64,000 nt of DNA from Pseudomonas sp. TH31 (GTDB lineage: Bacteria > Pseudomonadota > Gammaproteobacteria > Pseudomonadales > Pseudomonadaceae), in NCBI RefSeq assembly GCF_016650815.1, contig NZ_JAEKEZ010000013.1:62001-126000 (forward strand). The letters are read 5' to 3'. Position 1 is the first letter of the stretch. Every line of letters begins with the position of its first letter. The notes beneath the pieces were generated by a model that made no database searches, had not been told where the DNA came from, and was given only the letters and a program-made list of their open reading frames with translations. Made by a program: the position numbers and the translations under genes. Positions 10,001 through 19,554 of the stretch are shown here, piece by piece.

Positions 10001-11589
10001 AAACCGCCGACGCCCTGGCCGTGCGCCTGACCGCGACCGGTGAAGGTTGGCAGGTCACTCAAAGCCAAGTCCTCGACGCGGCCACCGGTGATACACCGCT
10101 GACGTTGCCGGCCGACGCGAGTGATATTCGCCTGCGCCTGGATGACAGTGCGCAAGCGCTGTTCCGTTCGGCACTCGATGATTTGCTGAGCTATCCGTAC
10201 GGCGGCGTTGAGCAGACGGCCAGCCGTTTGCTGCCGCTGAGCATTGCCTATCCATCGCTGTCGTCGAACCCACAGGTTCGTGACCGCTTGCGCCTGATCA
10301 TGCAAAACAGCCGTCTGCGCCTGGTACAAATGGCCGGTCCGTCGGCGAGCTTCACCTGGTGGGGCCAGGACGGTGAGCCGGATGCATTTCTCACCGCTTA
10401 CGCCTATTACGCCGACTGGTACGCCAGCAAAGCGCTGGAACTGAGCTTGCCGCCGGAACATTGGCAGCAGGTGTTGGAGGTTTATTCCAAGCAGGCCAAA
10501 AACACACCGCTGTTGCAGCGGGCGCTGATCCTGTCGTTCGCCAGGCAGATGCAATTGCCGGTGAACACCTTGCTCAGCGGTTTGCTGGATGACCTGGCGA
10601 AGGCCGGCGACGGTAACGCGGCGAACCTGATGGAGGATGGCGAAGACAGCATCGTGATGAGCGATCCGGATTCGGCGCTGGGGTTGGCGGCGGCGCGTGC
10701 GTTGAGCGCTTCATTGGCCAAGCAGTCCAAGGTGACACTGCCGGATGCCTTCAATCGTCAATTGCCGGATGCGCAGCAACGATTGGCCGTCAGTTCGCAG
10801 CCATTTGCCGAAGCGTTGAACCTGTCGCTGCAAACCTTCGATCAGACTCACGCGCAAGCGCTGTTGCAACGTCTGTTACCGCAGCAATCGACCCTGGAAC
10901 GCGCCTTGGCGTTGACCTGGTTGCAACGCAGCATCGAGCAAGCCTCGCCGACCATCGCCCTGGCGCCGGGTGAAGGCTGGAAGAAACGCTACGGTGATAC
11001 CGGTGAGATGTACTGGACATGGCAGGGGCCTGCGCCGGTGCCGGCGGTGTTGTCGCTGACCGGGACCCAGGAACGCCCGCTGCGTGCCGCGCTGAGCTAC
11101 CAGACCCGGCAGCCGGCCATCGACCCGATGGCCGTGACCATCACCCGTCGCTTGTCGCGTCTGGTGCCGGGTGACGAAGCGTTCGAATTCAAGCTCGAAG
11201 CGGTCGGCACCAAGCCGTTGTCCAGCGACAGCCTGTACCTGGACGAAGTGATCATCACCAGCAAAGCCGCGAAGCCGCTGCGCTACGGCATGATCGAAGT
11301 GCCGCTGCCACCGGGCGCCGATGTCGAGCGCACCACCTGGGGCATCAAGTTGATGGGCAAGGCCGGCACCGAACCGACGGCGCTGGAGAAGGCGCGTTTC
11401 GAGCCGGGGCAAATGGCTTACGCGATTCCGGTGGATGCCTTGAGCGGTGAATTGCGCGTGCGGCATCTGGTGCGCTTCTCGCAAAAAGGCCAGTTCAACC
11501 TGCCGCCGGTACGGTTCACCCAGATCTACGCGCCACAGCACCAGGCCCAGGAACAGAAACCGGCGCTTGGCCAGGTCACGGTCAACTGA
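7004..11589 (+). CDS. magD: Bacterial alpha-2-macroglobulin MagD (YfaS type), frameshifted
   Basis: About 1528 residues when one frame break is corrected. Bacterial alpha-2-macroglobulins are periplasmic proteins thought to trap invading proteases. The start ATG at 7004 overlaps the magC stop and gives a signal peptide ending PLATVNA. Repeated macroglobulin beta domains fill the N-terminal half. The A2M signature appears around residue 870 ([21 protein letters not shown]). At the thioester place the sequence is [15 protein letters not shown] (10201-10215 encodes GGVEQ): the cysteine of the CxEQ motif is glycine, so no thioester can form, as reported for the YfaS class. The break lies at four G (8053-8056), where five restore [16 protein letters not shown]. 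It is the core gene of the cluster. Confidence 0.92.
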
Positions 11590-11590
11590 C

Positions 11591-13210
11591 ATGACCCGGC
11601 CTCTGGTCTGGTTGCTGCTGTGTTTGATCCCTGCGCTGGCAACGGCGCAGGACGAACCGCTGCGGCTGGGCTTCAAGGGTGAGTTACTGTCGTTGAGCCG
11701 GACGCAATTGATCTCCCGTGAACCGTTGCCTTCAGATCTGCAGACGCCGTTAGGGAGTTTGTGGAAGTTGTTTGTCTACGGTTGGCTGGTGGATACCGGC
11801 GCCCATGAATCACCCTATGAATGTCGCGGGCAATCGAAGGAAGAAGTTTATTGCTGCACCGCTGGCGGCAAGATTGGCCGTGATCAGGCGTTGGTGAAGT
11901 CGTGCGGGTTGTACTTTGAGCCTGCGCGGCTTGGCATTGTTGAAGCTGATTGGCGTACGTATTGGCAGGCTCGTCAGGCGCCGGAATGGTTGCTGAACTT
12001 ACCGTCGTTGCAGCCTTCCACCCGAGTTTCAGTCGCTGAATTGCTTAAGGTGCTGGCCGGGCTGCCGGCGCAGGATCAGGCGCGGCGGGTGTTGCTGGAC
12101 GTGGTATTGAATGCCGCTGACGGCAACGTCGTGGGTGAACTTGGCGGCCGGTTACGGGTGAAAACCTGGAGCTGGTTGGGCGATCAGGATCCTACGTCGC
12201 GTCAGGGCGGGTTCGCCGGTTGGACAGTGGATGGCACGCCGATCTGGGCCGGTGGGCGCGGGACCAGTCAGATGGTGCTGCGCAATTACGGTGACGCGTT
12301 GGCTTCGGTGTTGCCGGTGGATTGGCCAGCGGATGCGGGGCGTTGTGTCGAGGTGGGGCTGTTTTCACGTTATCCGATCAGCCGTGTTTTGGCGGGGGAT
12401 CGGGTTGCTGACTCCGGGCCGTTGCAGGGCGACTATCGCGTCGAATTCGCCAGCGGCAATCAACTGGAGATCCACAGCGACGGCGAGTTGTTTTTGCTGG
12501 GCGAAAAACTGGTTGCCCGCCTGGACCGCGAAGAATACGTCGCCCGCGTCCTGCAACGAGAAGCCAAGTCCGAACCTGTTGAGGCCGCCAAAGCACTGGC
12601 CATCGCAATCAGAACCTACCTGCTGCAAAACGCCACCCGCAACGGCGACTGCCTGAGCATCGACGACAGCAGCAGCCGCCAGCGCGTCGCCCCACGCCCG
12701 GCCACCGCCGAATCGCGCAACATCGCGGCGTGGACCAGCGACCTGGTCCTGGCCGGCAGCACCGTGACCTATCACTCCGACCAACCCGGCCCGGACAAAC
12801 TCTCCTGGCAGCAAGCCGTCGAACAAGCCAACGCCGGCCAACGCTACGACGCCATCCTGCTGCACGCCTACCCGCGCGCCAGCCTCAGCCGCTGGGACAA
12901 CCCGGTCGCCTCCTGCGAAGCGCTGCCCGCCGCCCAAGACTGGTTGTTAAACCAACGCCGCGGCTGGCGCCAACGCCTCGAAAACGAAGTCGGCTACAAC
13001 GAAGTCAGCACCTTCGCCGTCTGCCGCCTCGCCTTCGGCCGTCCTTTTGTCGACCGCGAACGCCAACGCATCTACGTGCGCGGCGTGCAGTCACTGCAAG
13101 ACCGCCTCGACCTGACCCACGAATACCTGCACCTGGCCTTCGAAGCACACCCGAACGGCCAGGATGAAACCTACATCGAAGGGCTCGCCCGTCACCTCTT
13201 GCTGGAATAG
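11591..13210 (+). CDS. magE: MagE-like exported DUF2300 (YfaQ-type) protein
   Basis: 539 residues with a signal peptide (MTRPLVWLLLCLIPALATA). It starts one base after the magD stop. Three regions stand out. LGSLWKLFVYGWLV puts an S-x-x-K motif at residues 56-59, reminiscent of penicillin-binding folds. From about residue 310, EEYVARVLQREAKSEPVEAA and AKALAIAIRTYLLQNAT resemble SpoIID-type peptidoglycan enzymes. Near the C terminus THEYLHLAF (HEYLH, 13118-13132) is an HEXXH zinc-peptidase motif followed by YIEGLARHLL with a possible third ligand. Family membership is fairly safe from position and content; the catalytic readings are inference. Codon use changes to strongly C-ending after about 12500. 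Confidence 0.8.
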   Translation: MTRPLVWLLLCLIPALATAQDEPLRLGFKGELLSLSRTQLISREPLPSDLQTPLGSLWKLFVYGWLVDTGAHESPYECRGQSKEEVYCCTAGGKIGRDQALVKSCGLYFEPARLGIVEADWRTYWQARQAPEWLLNLPSLQPSTRVSVAELLKVLAGLPAQDQARRVLLDVVLNAADGNVVGELGGRLRVKTWSWLGDQDPTSRQGGFAGWTVDGTPIWAGGRGTSQMVLRNYGDALASVLPVDWPADAGRCVEVGLFSRYPISRVLAGDRVADSGPLQGDYRVEFASGNQLEIHSDGELFLLGEKLVARLDREEYVARVLQREAKSEPVEAAKALAIAIRTYLLQNATRNGDCLSIDDSSSRQRVAPRPATAESRNIAAWTSDLVLAGSTVTYHSDQPGPDKLSWQQAVEQANAGQRYDAILLHAYPRASLSRWDNPVASCEALPAAQDWLLNQRRGWRQRLENEVGYNEVSTFAVCRLAFGRPFVDRERQRIYVRGVQSLQDRLDLTHEYLHLAFEAHPNGQDETYIEGLARHLLLE

Positions 13211-13213
13211 GCC

Positions 13214-14050
<837 letters not shown>

Positions 14051-14392
14051 GTGGTGAAAAGTCGCATTACTTACGCGGCTTTCAAATTGTGCAAGGGGTT
14101 GCTGCACAATTGCTTGAGTGAAGGTAGACAGAATGGCTTAGCAGGCTGCTGACCAATTTCGGAGTGTTCAGGCGTCGTCTAATTTCGCGGCTGAACAGTC
14201 GAGATTATCCAGGCAGACCTTTACTCGCTGAGGTGCTACAAGCCGTTCCCTGACCACCGCTATAAGCACCTCATCTTCTTCGATGAACGTCTTTTGTTTT
14301 ACGGGTGAGTGCTGACTTGAGCTTTCTTCGCCTGAGGGATTGGTGGGGGGCTATTTTGAGCTACCTCCGATAGTGACTTTTTTCCAGACATT

Positions 14393-14417
14393 AAAAAGCC
14401 GGCTTGTGGCCGGCTTC
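14393..14417 (-). terminator. Probable minus-strand intrinsic terminator
   Basis: On the minus strand GAAGCCGGCCACAAGCCGGC is followed directly by TTTTTAATG. The stem is 8-9 bp with a 5-base loop, and the T run lies on the minus strand only. It implies a short minus-strand transcript coming from about 14435-14580, separate from the repressor gene, which starts its own transcript upstream of 15511. Confidence 0.6.
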
Positions 14418-14434
14418 TCGGGGACTGGCTTGGT

Positions 14435-14656
14435 TCATTTTTGGTAAACCGCGCCAGCCTTCAAAACGTACACCCGGATCTTGCGTCCGGCTGTGGGACT
14501 TGGCGAGATAGTGATCTGCCTTGTCGGTGCGATCAGCGCCGCGGGGCGGGGTGATGCGCAAATGTGGGGCGCAGCATACTGATTTTTTTGGGGAATTCCC
14601 AGTGGGAAGTGCCGGGTAGAGCGATCTGGGCTGTGTTGGGGTCTGCAACGATTCAT
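14435..14656 (-). CDS. Possible small protein or peptide-coding small RNA
   Basis: The minus-strand frame ending at 14435 codes for ...QITISPSPTAGRKIRVYVLKAGAVYQK, whose basic, hydrophobic C-terminal end looks protein-like, and it stops some 20 bases before an intrinsic terminator. The only in-frame ATG (14656) lacks a ribosome site, and the 5' part is proline/arginine-rich and poor in sense. A TATGCT sequence near 14570 could be a -10 element, giving a transcript of roughly 170 nt with a non-ATG-started peptide. I do not recognise it. Confidence 0.25.
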   Translation of the reverse strand: MNRCRPQHSPDRSTRHFPLGIPQKNQYAAPHICASPRPAALIAPTRQITISPSPTAGRKIRVYVLKAGAVYQK

Positions 14657-14690
14657 CGGTCGGCATTGGTGGTGCCGGGTTGATTACCAG

Positions 14691-14755
14691 GATCGCAGCC
14701 TTCGGCAGCTCCTACGAGGGCCTGCGCTTTGTAGGAGCTGCCGAAGGCTGCGATC
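14691..14755. repeat. REP inverted pair, GATCGCAGCCTTCGGCAG type
   Basis: Perfect 25-base arms (14691-14715 and 14731-14755) around a 15-base loop, just after the stop of the CI-like repressor gene on the minus strand. It could act as a 3' hairpin for that gene. Confidence 0.85.
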
Positions 14756-14764
14756 TTTTAGCGC

Positions 14765-15511
14765 TTAAAGGAACGGCACCGGCGGCCGTCGCTTGTTCAG
14801 GGTTGACCACCAGAACACCCAGCCGATTACCCGGATGTTCTGCTCTTCGATTTGCTCGGCCCGGAAGATTTCATCCGGGTATTCAGCCTTGTTGTGACTG
14901 CGCAACCGCAACGCATTCCCCGGCATGCGATGCAGGTATTTGATTCGCAGCATTCCGTCGTGCTCGATCGCATAGATCTCCCCATCAATTATCTGGGTCA
15001 GCCCGCGATCGATGGCCAGGGTTGAGCCGTCTTCTATCTTTTCGCCCATGCTGTTGCCGATCATACGGGTGCAGATGGCGTCGCTGGGGTTGATTTCCAG
15101 GGTGTCGAGGTGGCTGCGGGGCAGGCGGATGGATTGCTCGGGGTCTTCGATGACGTGGGTTTTGTTGGAACCGTTGGCTTTGAGGGTTTCTTTGTAAAAA
15201 GGCAGTTCAACGTCGACGGGTTCAATGACGGTGTAGATACCGCGAATGGCCTGGGCGTCGAAGGTGTTTCCGGACTCATCGAGCACACGCAGGATCGAGG
15301 CGTCTCTTGGACCTTCGCCGGTTATCAGCCAATGGCTGTGGACGGACAGTATTCTCGCCACCTCTTCCATGCGGTAGGCGGGCACACCTCGGGTGTACCA
15401 GTTGTGGATGTTCTGGGCTCCGGTGTCCCAGAAAGCGGCGAATCCCGTTGTCGTGATCTTCGCCTCTTCCAGGAGTGCTTTGAATCGTGGACCGCTCGTG
15501 TTCTTTTTCAT
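14765..15511 (-). CDS. CI/PrtR-like transcriptional repressor with S24 (LexA-type) domain
   Basis: 248 residues. The N-terminal 70 residues carry a helix-turn-helix (TTGFAAFWDTGAQNIHNWYTRGVPAYRMEEVARILSV is the recognisable stretch; WLITGEGP ends the domain). The C-terminal half is a LexA-family peptidase: GNSMGEKIEDGSTLAID provides the catalytic serine and EHDGMLRIKYLHR the lysine; the likely self-cleavage site is the RG pair in AIRGIYTV. Such proteins repress prophage or bacteriocin genes until RecA-stimulated cleavage. No phage genes lie beside it, so it may act elsewhere or be a remnant. Two identical-form palindromes upstream suggest autoregulation. Confidence 0.85.
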   Translation of the reverse strand: MKKNTSGPRFKALLEEAKITTTGFAAFWDTGAQNIHNWYTRGVPAYRMEEVARILSVHSHWLITGEGPRDASILRVLDESGNTFDAQAIRGIYTVIEPVDVELPFYKETLKANGSNKTHVIEDPEQSIRLPRSHLDTLEINPSDAICTRMIGNSMGEKIEDGSTLAIDRGLTQIIDGEIYAIEHDGMLRIKYLHRMPGNALRLRSHNKAEYPDEIFRAEQIEEQNIRVIGWVFWWSTLNKRRPPVPFL

Positions 15512-15547
15512 GAACGCGAGTTTACTTGTCTGGAATAGGGGTTTGAA

Positions 15548-15562
15548 TAAACAACCTGTTCA
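15548..15562. promoter_or_regulatory. Operator-like palindrome 1 of the CI-like repressor
   Basis: TAAACA-ACC-TGTTCA, a near-perfect 15-base dyad 37 bases upstream of the repressor start codon, itself nested in a wider TTTGAA...TTCAAA dyad (15542-15564). It shares sequence and 3-base spacing with the copy at 15642-15656. Confidence 0.5.
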
Positions 15563-15641
15563 AATTACGCGGGAATTTTAAGACCGGATGTAAGACGTTT
15601 TTCTTGAAAATTAAACAAGAAAAACCAAATTCAAGATTTAC

Positions 15642-15656
15642 TAAACATCGTGTTTA
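15642..15656. promoter_or_regulatory. Operator-like palindrome 2 of the CI-like repressor
   Basis: TAAACA-TCG-TGTTTA, a perfect 6-base-arm dyad 131 bases upstream of the repressor start. It matches the first site in 12 of 12 arm positions except one (TGTTTA for TGTTCA). A TAAACA half-site also lies at 15612-15617. Confidence 0.5.
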
Positions 15657-15677
15657 AAGGCATTTGTCAACGCCCAC

Positions 15678-15706
15678 AAAAAACCCCGGATCAACCGGGG
15701 TTTTTT
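15678..15706 (-). terminator. Intrinsic terminator after ppa
   Basis: AAAAAACCCCGG-atcaa-CCGGGGTTTTTT: a 6-bp GC stem with A and T runs on both sides, 33 bases past the ppa stop. The symmetry makes it usable in either direction; ppa is the evident user. Confidence 0.9.
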
Positions 15707-15738
15707 CAAGTCATCACAGGCGCGAGGCCCATGGCGTC

Positions 15739-16266
15739 TTAGCCTTTATAGGCAGCAACGGACTTCATGATCTCGGTGCGAGCGGCTTCTGCGTCGCCCC
15801 AACCTTCGATCTTCACCCATTTGCCTTTTTCGAGGTCTTTGTAGTTCGCGAAGAAGTGCTCGATCTGCTGAATCAGCAGCGGTGGCAGGTCGCTGCATTC
15901 TTTCACGTCGACGTACAGCTGGGACAGCTTGTCGTGTGGGACTGCGATGACTTTGGCATCGCCGCCGCCGTCGTCGGTCATGTGCAGGATGCCGACTGGG
16001 CGGGCACGGATGACCGAACCTGGCGCAACCGGGTAAGGGGTCACAACCAGCACGTCGAGGGGATCACCGTCGTCAGCCAGGGTGTTAGGGATGAAACCGT
16101 AGTTGGCCGGGTAGAACATCGGGGTGGCCATGAAACGGTCAACGAACAGGCAATCGCTGTCTTTGTCGATTTCGTATTTGATCGGCGCGTGGTTGGCCGG
16201 AATCTCGATCGCGACGTAGATGTCGTTCGGCAGGTCTTTGCCAGCCGGAATCTTGCTGTAGCTCAT
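15739..16266 (-). CDS. ppa: Inorganic pyrophosphatase
   Basis: Soluble family I pyrophosphatase, which hydrolyses the pyrophosphate released by biosynthetic reactions. The 175-residue product is of usual bacterial length and shows the metal-binding signature in [17 protein letters not shown], with [16 protein letters not shown] and the C-terminal [20 protein letters not shown] segment. It is followed by a strong intrinsic terminator and has its own upstream gap of 110 bases, so it is probably transcribed alone. Confidence 0.97.
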   Translation of the reverse strand: MSYSKIPAGKDLPNDIYVAIEIPANHAPIKYEIDKDSDCLFVDRFMATPMFYPANYGFIPNTLADDGDPLDVLVVTPYPVAPGSVIRARPVGILHMTDDGGGDAKVIAVPHDKLSQLYVDVKECSDLPPLLIQQIEHFFANYKDLEKGKWVKIEGWGDAEAARTEIMKSVAAYKG

Positions 16267-16379
16267 TGGGCGGTGCCCCCGTTAGTTGACCAAAAACACT
16301 TGGCCGGATTGACAAAAAAGTGGCGGCGATTATAGGCATATTCCGCCACCGTTGCTATGTGCCAGAGGTCGTGTAGACC

Positions 16380-17192
16380 TTAGTCGTGTGCCTGATAGAC
16401 CGGGTCATGCGCCTGAAGTTGCCGCAACCTGTCCAAAGGATCCTGCCGATAGAAAAGCTTCAGCTGCTGGTAAACCTGTGGATAAGCCTCGTGCAGCAAA
16501 TCCGGGGCGCTGAAGAAGTATTCGCTGGTGACGGCGAAGAACTCCGCCGGGCTCTCGGCGGCGTAGGGGTCGATGACCGTTTCGGTGTCCGGATTGCGCT
16601 CCAGTTGCCGGTTAAGGTCGTCGTAGGCCTGTTGCATGACCTTGGCCCAGTCGCTGACGCGCATGTCCGGGTGCAGCGGCGGCAGGCCGTTGGCATCGCC
16701 GTTGAGCATGTCGAGCTTGTGCGCCAGTTCGTGGATCACCAGGTTGTAGCCTTCCCAGTCGCCGCTGGCCATGACGCCGGGCCAGGCGAGGATGATCGGA
16801 CCTTGCTGCCAGGCTTCACCGCTGTGTTCGCCGTTCCATTCGTGTTCGACGCCGCTGGCATCGCGATGGCGCTGGGGGCTGAGGAAGTCGTCAGGGTAGA
16901 GGACGATTTCGTGGAAGCCCTGATACCAGTTCAAATCGCCGAGGTTCAGCAGCGGCAATTGCGCCTGGGCGGCGAGCAGCAGGCGTTGCTCCTGGTGGAG
17001 TTCGACGCCGGGCAGGGCGGTCAGGTGTTTTTCATCGAGGAACAGCACGCAGGCTTCGCGCAACCACTGGTCTTCGGCGGCGCTGAGGCCGTCAAGGAAG
17101 CTCAAGTGATGGCGCACCCGCTGCCACATGTCGTCGGCAATCGGGTGCTTGGCCAAGGTGCGCCGGCGACGCCAGGCGCTCAGGGACCACAT
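16380..17192 (-). CDS. mtfA: M90-family zinc peptidase (MtfA-like)
   Basis: 270 residues, cytoplasmic. The HELAHKLDMLNG motif (HEXXH) and the downstream glutamate in SPAEFFAVTSEYFF match the M90 family, whose E. coli member MtfA modifies glucose-PTS control by binding the repressor Mlc. Whether Mlc is the partner in Pseudomonas is unknown. The gene begins 6 bases after the dedA stop, so the two are likely co-transcribed. Confidence 0.88.
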   Translation of the reverse strand: MWSLSAWRRRRTLAKHPIADDMWQRVRHHLSFLDGLSAAEDQWLREACVLFLDEKHLTALPGVELHQEQRLLLAAQAQLPLLNLGDLNWYQGFHEIVLYPDDFLSPQRHRDASGVEHEWNGEHSGEAWQQGPIILAWPGVMASGDWEGYNLVIHELAHKLDMLNGDANGLPPLHPDMRVSDWAKVMQQAYDDLNRQLERNPDTETVIDPYAAESPAEFFAVTSEYFFSAPDLLHEAYPQVYQQLKLFYRQDPLDRLRQLQAHDPVYQAHD

Positions 17193-17198
17193 GGACGG

Positions 17199-17855
17199 TC
17201 AGCGGGTTTCGGCTTTGGAGCTCGAACCGCCCAGGCGACTGCGCACGATACCGATGATCATCGGTACCAGCGACAGCAGGATGATGCCCACCACCAGCAG
17301 CGACAGGTTTTTCTTGATGAACGGTACGTTGCCGAAGAAGTAACCGAGGGTCACCAGGCCGCCGACCCACAGGATCGTGCCGAGCACGCTGAAGCCGAAG
17401 AAGCGTGGGTAAGGCATTTTCGCCACGCCGGCGACGAACGGTGCAAAGGTACGAATGATCGGCAGGAAGCGCGCCAGGGTTACGGTTTTGCCGCCGTGCT
17501 TGTCGTAGAAGTCGTGGGTTTGTTGCAGGTAGTCGCGACGGAAAATTTTCGAGTTCGGGTTGCTGAAGAGCTTCTCGCCCGCCGTTCGTCCGACCACGTA
17601 GTTGGTACTGTCACCGAGGATCGCCGCCAGCATCAGCAGGCCGCCCAGCAATACCGGATCCATGCCGCCGCCGGCCGCAACGGCGCCGGCGATGAAAAGC
17701 AGGGAGTCGCCCGGCAGGAATGGCATCACCACCAGGCCGGTTTCGCAGAAGATCACCAGAAACAGGATGGCGTAGATCCATGGACCGTAATTGGTTACCA
17801 GCATGTCGAGGTACACATCGAGATGCAGGATTAAGTCGATCGGGTTGAAATCCAT
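17199..17855 (-). CDS. DedA-family inner-membrane protein
   Basis: 218 residues with about five hydrophobic segments. Characteristic DedA stretches are ETGLVVMPFLPGDSLLFIAG and ARFLPIIRTFAPFVAGVAKM. DedA proteins are membrane transporters, some acting as undecaprenyl-phosphate or phospholipid flippases, and affect envelope integrity. The start at 17855 (MDFNPIDLI) is preferred because AGGTG precedes it by six bases; the longer frame begins at a GTG three codons earlier. It leads into the M90 peptidase gene. Confidence 0.92.
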   Translation of the reverse strand: MDFNPIDLILHLDVYLDMLVTNYGPWIYAILFLVIFCETGLVVMPFLPGDSLLFIAGAVAAGGGMDPVLLGGLLMLAAILGDSTNYVVGRTAGEKLFSNPNSKIFRRDYLQQTHDFYDKHGGKTVTLARFLPIIRTFAPFVAGVAKMPYPRFFGFSVLGTILWVGGLVTLGYFFGNVPFIKKNLSLLVVGIILLSLVPMIIGIVRSRLGGSSSKAETR

Positions 17856-18040
17856 GGGGGGCACCTGTGGTGATGGTCCGACTCAGCAGACCTGTGCGGA
17901 TGACTTCGTGTAAGGCTACATGCGGGTGTAGTTTTTCTTACAAGCCGGGAAGCTCGGGATTATACGGGGGGGAAAGTGAAAAGCGCGTCGAGATTGTAGC
18001 GGGGGATGTCGGTGGAACGATGAAGGGTATGGAACGCTTT

Positions 18041-18127
18041 TGTGGGAGCGAGCCTGCTCGCGATAGCATCGCCTCGGTATGACTGAAATACCGAGGTGTC
18101 TGAATCGCGAGCAGGCTCGCTCCCACA
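18041..18127. repeat. REP inverted pair, GTGGGAGC...GCTCGCGA type
   Basis: Perfect 23-base arms (18041-18063 and 18105-18127) around a 41-base spacer, which itself contains a smaller CCTCGGTAT/ATACCGAGG dyad. It lies just after the stop of the GNAT gene, upstream of dedA. Confidence 0.85.
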
Positions 18128-18140
18128 GGTATGAGGCGGA

Positions 18141-18602
18141 TCAGAGCTCGTCGCTGATCGGCAACACGTAGTTCTTGAACTCGGTGTCTTCTTTGAACCC
18201 GATCGACTCGTAGGTCTTCTGCGCCACTTCGTTGTTGCTGCTGGTGGAAACACGCATGCGCACGGCGTTGGTTTCCTTGGCCATTTTCTTCGCGGTGCGA
18301 ATCAGATTGTCGGCGACCAGTTGGCGGCGGGCCTCTTCGGCGACGTAGATGTCGTTGAGGATCCACACGCGTTTGAGCGATAGCGACGAAAAGCTTGGGT
18401 ACAGCTGACAGAAGCCCATCAGCTTGGCGTTGTTGTCATCGGACAAGGCCAGGTAGATCACCGATTCCTTGCGACGCAGGCGTTTTTCGAGGAACGCACG
18501 GGACGAATCCGGATACGCAAGGGAACCATAAAACTCACGATATTTGACGAACAGCGGAGTCAGGAGGTCCAGGTGTTCGAGGGTCGCTTGAATAATCCGC
18601 AT
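18141..18602 (-). CDS. GNAT-family N-acetyltransferase
   Basis: 153 residues. GNAT folds transfer an acetyl group from acetyl-CoA to an amine. The segment IYVAEEARRQLVADNLIRTAKKMA is the acetyl-CoA loop region (usually R/Q-x-x-G-x-G/A; here RRQLVA, so somewhat divergent), and NNEVAQKTYESIGFKED is the typical C-terminal motif. The start at 18602 (MRIIQATLEHL) is preferred over the TTG six codons earlier. The substrate is unknown. It sits next to the ethanolamine locus but with a 115-base gap, and no functional link is evident. Confidence 0.85.
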   Translation of the reverse strand: MRIIQATLEHLDLLTPLFVKYREFYGSLAYPDSSRAFLEKRLRRKESVIYLALSDDNNAKLMGFCQLYPSFSSLSLKRVWILNDIYVAEEARRQLVADNLIRTAKKMAKETNAVRMRVSTSSNNEVAQKTYESIGFKEDTEFKNYVLPISDEL

Positions 18603-18717
18603 GGTAGGTCTCGTCTTCAAGTGGCTGTCTTCACGTGCTCTGACGGCAATTTGCTACTCGGGCAGCCGTGCTTCGATCCTGCCTGAAAGCACAGCAGAAA
18701 CGCAATGCGGAAACGGT

Positions 18718-19554
18718 TCAGGCATCCGGCGGACTGAGTAGGAAATTTCCCTTTATGCCCGCACCGGCGTCCGACCCCAGCGTCTGGACCTGGGCTTCGT
18801 CCTTCAGATTGACCCCTGATAACTGCCGCCGACAGGCTTCGCGCATCAAATACAGCAAGCGGTGTGCCGCCATGCCATAACTGAGGCCTTCGAGCCGCAC
18901 GTTGGAGATGCAATTGCGATAGGCATCCGTGAGGCCGACCTTAGGATTGTAGGTGAAATATAAACCCAGGCTATCAGGCGAGCTGAGTCCCGGACGTTCA
19001 CCAATCAAGATCACCACCATTTTCGCACCCAGCAGCTCACCGACCTGGTCAGCCACGGCCACTCGGCCCTGTTCCACCAGAATGACTGGTGAAACGGACC
19101 AGCCATCCGCGGCGGCCTGTTCTTCCATGCGTGTCAGAAAGGGCACGGTATGGCGATGAACGGCCAGCGCCGACAGCCCATCGGCGACCACAATCACCAA
19201 ATCCACGCCGCCCGGATGGGCCGAGGCGTAGTCCTGCAAGGTCTGCGCCGACTCATCACTCAACTTGCGTCCCAGGTCAGGGCGCTGCAGATAGCTGTTG
19301 CGGTCCGTGGCCGCGCTGTGCAGCAGCAAACTCTCCCGGCCGCGCTCGGCCAGTTGCGCGCCCAGCCCGGCGTGGTCAAACGGCAAATGCACCGCATCCC
19401 GGGCTTGGGCGTGGGCGTACTGGAAATCCAGTTGTGCGCTGGTCGGCATGCTGGTGCCGGTACGGCCCAGGGCAATGCGCGCCGGGGTCAGGCGACGCAG
19501 TTCCAGCCAAGGGTTCTGTGGATCGACGGGTGGTTTATCCATATCAACACTCAT
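18718..19554 (-). CDS. eutC: Ethanolamine ammonia-lyase small (light) subunit
   Basis: EutBC is the adenosylcobalamin-dependent enzyme splitting ethanolamine into acetaldehyde and ammonia. The 278-residue product has usual length and family stretches such as [40 protein letters not shown] and [19 protein letters not shown]. The start ATG (19554-19552) overlaps the eutB stop as ATGA, so translation is coupled for a stoichiometric complex. Confidence 0.96.
   Translation of the reverse strand: MSVDMDKPPVDPQNPWLELRRLTPARIALGRTGTSMPTSAQLDFQYAHAQARDAVHLPFDHAGLGAQLAERGRESLLLHSAATDRNSYLQRPDLGRKLSDESAQTLQDYASAHPGGVDLVIVVADGLSALAVHRHTVPFLTRMEEQAAADGWSVSPVILVEQGRVAVADQVGELLGAKMVVILIGERPGLSSPDSLGLYFTYNPKVGLTDAYRNCISNVRLEGLSYGMAAHRLLYLMREACRRQLSGVNLKDEAQVQTLGSDAGAGIKGNFLLSPPDA

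Larger units (their letters stand above)
14051..14764. other. Gene-poor intergenic region after the mag cluster
   Basis: About 710 bases with no confident protein gene. Seen in it: a short dyad, AATTGTGCA...TGCACAATT (14085-14111), just after magF; a minus-strand hairpin with T tract (14393-14415); a minus-strand reading frame ending at 14435 whose last 33 residues end RKIRVYVLKAGAVYQK; and a REP pair (14691-14755). The stretch 14120-14390 holds only short frames and nothing I recognise. Confidence 0.6.

Noticed and set aside
8020..10554. 844-codon minus-strand frame opposite magD
   Set aside because: Antisense shadow of the macroglobulin gene with typical low-quality composition and no ribosome site.
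14765..15511. Prophage anchored on the CI-like repressor
   Set aside because: Neighbours are ppa and the mag cluster; no integrase, structural or lysis genes are visible. lrgA/lrgB at 32566-33641 are chromosomal holin-like genes, not phage.
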